NCBI GenBank assembly: GCA_001803705.1
Contig: MHDY01000073.1
Span: 158-25,723, forward strand
Source of the DNA: Nitrospirae bacterium GWC2_56_14
GTDB taxonomy: Bacteria > Nitrospirota > UBA9217
DNA length: 25,566 nucleotides
Reading direction: 5' to 3'
Part shown: positions 22,717-25,566 of the stretch, in pieces
How the letters are laid out: the number at the start of each line of letters is the position of its first letter
How positions within the stretch are numbered: the first letter of the stretch is position 1
Program-made: the position numbers and the translations under genes
Notes under the pieces: generated by a model
What the model was told of the DNA's origin: nothing
The model's database searches: none
Seen by the model: only the letters and a program-made list of their open reading frames with translations

Positions 22717-22956
22717 TCAGCTGACGATATCGCCTTCCACGGCTTCCACCTTCACTCCCCGCTCTTTCAGGTAGGCGATCCCGGATTCCAGATTCTTATC
22801 CGCCCCTTCCAGTTCGAGGACGACCTCACCCACGCTCTCGGTGACCTTGGCCCGCCGGATATTAGGCATGATGTCGAACTTCTTCGCCATATTGAAAACA
22901 ACCGGTTCCTTGATCAGGTCCTGTGGAAATGTGAGCTTAACCCTCTTTGTCGCCAT
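22717..22956 (-). CDS. Free-standing NIL-domain protein
   Basis: A 79-residue protein that is a single NIL domain, an ACT-like fold found at the end of the methionine importer MetN and fused to ferredoxins in archaeal homocysteine synthesis. Its sequence follows the family pattern: an opening strand VKLTFPQDLIKEPVVFN, then DIMPNIRRAKV and a VVLELEG strand. The ATG at 22956 has AGGGGG six bases upstream; the longer frame to 23031 runs into the MoaD gene and is rejected. It lies 34 bases after the MoaD-like gene and 30 before apgM. Binding of methionine or another sulfur amino acid is a family-based guess. No cysteine is present, so it does not carry sulfur on its own thiol. Confidence 0.86.
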   Translation of the reverse strand: MATKRVKLTFPQDLIKEPVVFNMAKKFDIMPNIRRAKVTESVGEVVLELEGADKNLESGIAYLKERGVKVEAVEGDIVS

Positions 22957-22990
22957 GTCGTCCCCCTGGGTAATTCGGTTGGAAAAGATA

Positions 22991-23269
22991 CTACTCCCGT
23001 CCGCCGGCGATCGCAGGGACGATCGATACATTGTCCCCGTCCTTGAGAGCGGTTTCTTCCTTGTTCACAAAACGGATGTCCTCTTCGTTCACATAGATAT
23101 TGATGAACCTGCGGATCTTGCCGCCGTCCGAAAGCCGTTCCTTCATGCCCGGGTAGTCCTTTTCCAGGGCATCAACCAGTTCCAGAACATTGGTCGCGCT
23201 GCACTCTACTTCTGACTGACCGTTCGTCAGTTTTTGCAGCGGCGTGGGAATTCGTACCTTGATGGCCAT
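22991..23269 (-). CDS. MoaD/ThiS-like sulfur-carrier protein
   Basis: A 92-residue ubiquitin-like (beta-grasp) protein of the MoaD/ThiS kind. Such proteins are activated at a C-terminal Gly-Gly by an E1-like enzyme and carry sulfur as a thiocarboxylate. The tail reads VSIVPAIAGGRE: the di-glycine (89-90) is followed by Arg-Glu and must be trimmed before use, which fits a JAMM protease in the same operon. The INIYVNEEDIRF and LKDGDNVSIVPAIAGG stretches are typical. ATG 23269 has AGGAGG about eight bases upstream. No other molybdopterin genes are in view, so a role in amino-acid sulfur transfer is more likely than MoaD function proper. Confidence 0.88.
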   Translation of the reverse strand: MAIKVRIPTPLQKLTNGQSEVECSATNVLELVDALEKDYPGMKERLSDGGKIRRFINIYVNEEDIRFVNKEETALKDGDNVSIVPAIAGGRE

Positions 23270-23311
23270 TGCATGGTCCTCCTGGGGAAAAATTACGGCG
23301 GTGTTCAGGCA

Positions 23312-23380
23312 GAAGACTGAAGGCTGAAGTGATCACTATTCCTATCCAGTCCTTCCCGAAAATCCTTCCACCTTCAGCCT
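23312..23380. repeat. Inverted CTGAAGR repeat between thrC and the MoaD-like gene
   Basis: AGGCTGAAG (23321-23329) and CTTCAGCCT (23372-23380) are perfect inverted copies, 42 bases apart. The left side has two 7-base units (ACTGAAG, GCTGAAG). It sits in the 124-base thrC to MoaD gap. A distant hairpin is possible, without a T-run. The rest of the gap holds only the MoaD ribosome site. Confidence 0.7.
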
Positions 23381-23393
23381 ACCAACCTGGTTA

Positions 23394-24635
23394 CTACTGC
23401 AGCTTCTTCAACAGTTCCTCGAACGCTTCCATGTTCGGCCTGATGGGCGTCGGCCTCTGAAGATGGTCAACGACCGCTTCAGTGGTCTTCAGGCCGTTGC
23501 CGGTGATGCAGATCACGAGCGTCTCGTCCTTGGATATCCTGCCGGACTGGACCAGCTTTTTTGCAGCCGAAACCGTCACGCCGCCGGCGGTCTCTGCAAA
23601 GACCCCTTCCGTCTCGGCAAGGAGCTTCATGGCATCCACGATCTCCTGGTCCGTGGAATCCTCGCCGTACCCGCCCGTGTCCTTCGTGACCTTGGCTGCG
23701 TAATACCCGTCTGCGGGATTCCCGATGGCCAGGGATTTCGCAATGGTCCTGGGCTTCACCGGTTTGATCACATCGCTGTCATCTTTGATCGCCGTGGTGA
23801 TAGGATTGCAGCCTGTCGCCTGCGCCGCGAACACTTTCGTCTTGACGGTTGGGACAAGGCCGAGCTTCTCAAGCTCCTTGAAGGACTTCCAGATCTTGGT
23901 CATGAGCGAACCGCTGGCATTGGGCACCACGATGTTGTGCGGCGTCTTCCACCCCAGCTGCTCGGCGATCTCGAACCCCAGCGATTTGGAGCCCTCGCCG
24001 TAAAAAGGCCGGATATTGATGTTCACAAAAGCCCAATGGTATTTGTTCGCCACCTCGGAGCAGAGCCGGTTCACTTCGTCGTAGTTGCCGTCCACCGTCA
24101 CCAGGTTCGGATGATAGACCAGCGAGTTGATGGTCTTCGACAGTTCGAGGTCCGCGGGGGTGAAGATAAAGCGCTTCATTCCCGCCCGGGCGGACTGTGC
24201 TGCCACGGAATTCGCCAGGTTGCCCGTGGAAGCGCAGGCCACGGTATCGAACCCGAACTCTTTTGCCTTGGTGACGGCCACGGCCACGACCCGGTCCTTG
24301 AAGGACAGGGTCGGGTGGTTCACGGAGTCGTCTTTCAGGTAAATTTCCTTTACTCCCCACGCGCGGGCCAGGTTCCGCGCGTTCATCAACGGGGTGTAGC
24401 CCGTATCGAAACCCGTGACGGGGTCGCCGTCGATGGGCAGCAGTTCGCGATACCGCCACATGTTGTGCGGCCGGGACTCGACCTTCTGGCGCGTCATATC
24501 GAGCTTGATCCGCTCGTAATCGTAGGTCACTTCCAGCGGTCCGAAGCAGAACTCGCAGACATAGATGGGGTCGATCTTGTATTCCCTGCCGCATTCGACG
24601 CAGCGCAGGCTTTTTACATAGGTCTTCATGGTCAT
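23394..24635 (-). CDS. thrC: Threonine synthase (PLP enzyme with N-terminal zinc ribbon)
   Basis: A 413-residue PLP enzyme that turns O-phosphohomoserine into threonine. The N-terminal ribbon has Cys12, Cys15, Cys27 and Cys30. The PLP lysine is Lys113 in LSFKDRV, the phosphate-binding loop is ASTGNLANS at 135-143, and a glycine-rich PNASGSLMTK loop follows. The zinc-ribbon type with this length is common in archaea and many bacteria. ATG 24635 overlaps the JAMM gene's TGA by four bases (ATGA), with AGGA six bases upstream, so the two are coupled. Because related PLP enzymes in sulfur-carrier operons make cysteine or homocysteine, a sulfhydrylase side role should be kept in mind, but the sequence reads as ThrC. 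Confidence 0.92.
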   Translation of the reverse strand: MTMKTYVKSLRCVECGREYKIDPIYVCEFCFGPLEVTYDYERIKLDMTRQKVESRPHNMWRYRELLPIDGDPVTGFDTGYTPLMNARNLARAWGVKEIYLKDDSVNHPTLSFKDRVVAVAVTKAKEFGFDTVACASTGNLANSVAAQSARAGMKRFIFTPADLELSKTINSLVYHPNLVTVDGNYDEVNRLCSEVANKYHWAFVNINIRPFYGEGSKSLGFEIAEQLGWKTPHNIVVPNASGSLMTKIWKSFKELEKLGLVPTVKTKVFAAQATGCNPITTAIKDDSDVIKPVKPRTIAKSLAIGNPADGYYAAKVTKDTGGYGEDSTDQEIVDAMKLLAETEGVFAETAGGVTVSAAKKLVQSGRISKDETLVICITGNGLKTTEAVVDHLQRPTPIRPNMEAFEELLKKLQ

Positions 24636-25039
24636 CGTTCATCCTGCAGAATGTTCATGGGGACTTCCGTTATTGTGTCTTCACAGATGATATACCCTTT
24701 GACGTCCGGGTTCTTTCTGTCCATAAGAGAAACGATTACATACACCGCTTCCGGATAGTAGGCCAAGGTAACGTCGGTCGGGGACGGATATGCCGGACTG
24801 CCGGTGTGCGAGTGATAGATGCCGATCAGCTCCTTACCCGCCTCCCGCATTTCCCGTATGACCCTGAAATGGTCCTTCGAGTCGATACGGTAAAAGGCAG
24901 GGCTCGGATTCTCGTTCGAAAGCGAATATACCGTATCGACCCTGTTGCCGCTGCCGCTGAGGATTCCGCATGCCTCATTGGGATACTCGCGTTCGCAATG
25001 TTCAAATATTTTTTGAAGATCCGACCTGCGAATGATCAA
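24632..25039 (-). CDS. JAMM/MPN (M67) metallopeptidase
   Basis: A 135-residue JAMM zinc peptidase of the Mec/HcyD kind. These free the C-terminal di-glycine of ubiquitin-like sulfur carriers or release an amino acid from the carrier. The catalytic Glu22 (NEACGIL) and the zinc motif with spacing HSHx7SxxD (His76, His78, Ser86, Asp89) are complete, so it should be active. The start is TTG 25039, with GAGGAG 12 bases upstream and a second GGAG immediately before it; both spacings are poor, so the exact start is uncertain. Its stop overlaps thrC by four bases. The MoaD-like protein with tail GG-Arg-Glu is the likely substrate. Confidence 0.9.
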   Translation of the reverse strand: MIIRRSDLQKIFEHCEREYPNEACGILSGSGNRVDTVYSLSNENPSPAFYRIDSKDHFRVIREMREAGKELIGIYHSHTGSPAYPSPTDVTLAYYPEAVYVIVSLMDRKNPDVKGYIICEDTITEVPMNILQDER

Positions 25040-25060
25040 CTCCGTCGCGTTCTCCTCTTT

Positions 25061-25092
25061 AAATCCGCAATCCGAAATCCGAAATCCGCAAT
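25061..25092. repeat. Single heptamer repeat arm between the E1-like and JAMM genes
   Basis: Four ATCCGCA/ATCCGAA-type units on the plus strand, in one arm, ending one base before the stop codon of the E1-like gene. Same family as the mutL and lysC-cimA elements. Confidence 0.83.
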
Positions 25093-25093
25093 G

Positions 25094-25566
25094 CTAATGG
25101 CTCATAGAGCAGAACTGCTCGTAGTCGATCAGCTCGGTTATGGTCGGGTGCGCGCCGCAGACCGGGCATTCTGGGTTATGCGGCACTTTGACCTTGCGGA
25201 AGCTCATATCGAGAGCATTCCAGAGCAACAGCGACCCTTTGAGCGGCTGGCCGATCCCGAGGACCACCTTGATCACCTCGGTCGCCTGGATCGTGCCGAT
25301 GACGCCCGTCACGACGCCCAGTATCCCCGCCTCCTGGCAGGACGGGACCATCCCCGGCGGCGGCGGGATCTCGAAGAGACACCGGTAACAAGGGCCTTCG
25401 CCCGGTACAATGGTCATGACCTGGCCTTCGAAGCGGAACACGGCGGCGCTGACCAGCGTCTTCTTGAGCATGACACAGGCATCGTTCACCAGATAGCGGG
25501 TCGGGAAGTTGTCGCTCCCGTCCACCACGATGTCATAGTCCTTGATGATGTTCATGATGTTCCTGG
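25094..25566 (-). CDS. ThiF/MoeB/HesA E1-like adenylating enzyme, C-terminal part (5' end cut)
   Basis: The last 157 or so residues of an E1-like enzyme that adenylates the C-terminus of a ubiquitin-like carrier. The frame stays open to the window edge, so the ATG at 25555 is internal. The missing part holds the ATP-binding Rossmann start. Visible signatures are IVVDGSDNFPTRYLVNDAC, a zinc site from CYRC and CPVC, and PSCQEAGILGVVTGVIGTIQ, which includes the cysteine region used for thioester or persulfide chemistry in MoeB relatives. No rhodanese domain follows. Place and partners (JAMM, MoaD-like) suggest it activates the carrier in this operon. ThiF, MoeB and HesA cannot be told apart here. 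Confidence 0.9.
   Translation of the reverse strand, partial: RNIMNIIKDYDIVVDGSDNFPTRYLVNDACVMLKKTLVSAAVFRFEGQVMTIVPGEGPCYRCLFEIPPPPGMVPSCQEAGILGVVTGVIGTIQATEVIKVVLGIGQPLKGSLLLWNALDMSFRKVKVPHNPECPVCGAHPTITELIDYEQFCSMSH

Noticed and set aside
23463..24758. A 431-residue open frame antisense to thrC
   Set aside because: It is the opposite face of an intact ThrC with its catalytic lysine and zinc ribbon, and shows no domain of its own.

Overview
The window is about 25.6 kb of gene-dense bacterial chromosome, GC-rich at roughly 57 percent by eye, with 23 supported protein genes and no gap over 300 bases. Lipoproteins, a PilW/RodZ pair, an RseC-type membrane protein and secreted M16 peptidases point to a Gram-negative (diderm) bacterium. 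The gene set (EF-G-like paralogue, CimA, an ApgM-type putative homoserine kinase, NIL and MoaD-like proteins) and the heptamer repeats between genes suggest Nitrospirota or a deltaproteobacterial lineage such as Desulfobacterota. That assignment is inference from gene content only.

Layout: two plus-strand genes (the 3' part of a copper ATPase and a Mut7-C protein, 1-1364) converge on an unbroken run of minus-strand genes that fills the rest. Read in the direction of transcription (right to left) the run is: E1-like ThiF/MoeB (cut by the window end), JAMM peptidase, ThrC, MoaD-like carrier, NIL protein, ApgM/homoserine kinase, LysC, CimA, RseC, an 88-residue unknown, an EF-G-like GTPase, M16 peptidase, Dut, a second (active) and a third (inactive) M16 protein, MutL, TerC, a rhodanese lipoprotein, MiaA, Hfq, MtnP, a PfkB kinase, a Pro/Ala-rich unknown, a TPR lipoprotein and a RodZ-like protein.

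The right third looks like one metabolic unit. Aspartate kinase, a putative homoserine kinase and threonine synthase cover aspartate-to-threonine steps, and CimA takes pyruvate towards isoleucine. Interleaved is a complete ubiquitin-like sulfur-carrier set: E1-like activator, JAMM protease, a MoaD-like carrier ending GG-Arg-Glu, plus a NIL-domain protein. This resembles known thiocarboxylate routes to cysteine or homocysteine and is the best candidate for a distinctive system here.

The other striking feature is a set of dispersed repeats built from 7-base units (ATCCGMA, CAGGAGY/CTGGCTC and CTGAAGR types), often as inverted arms that would fold into hairpins. They occupy many of the gaps in the minus-strand run. 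One complete inverted element of 141 bp (47 codons) lies in frame inside mutL, at the flexible linker. Elements of another family end 5-8 bases before the start codons of mutL and dut, where no ribosome binding site is seen. A separate GC-rich element supplies the ribosome binding site of the rhodanese lipoprotein. No rRNA, tRNA, CRISPR array, insertion sequence, phage gene or convincing rho-independent terminator was seen.
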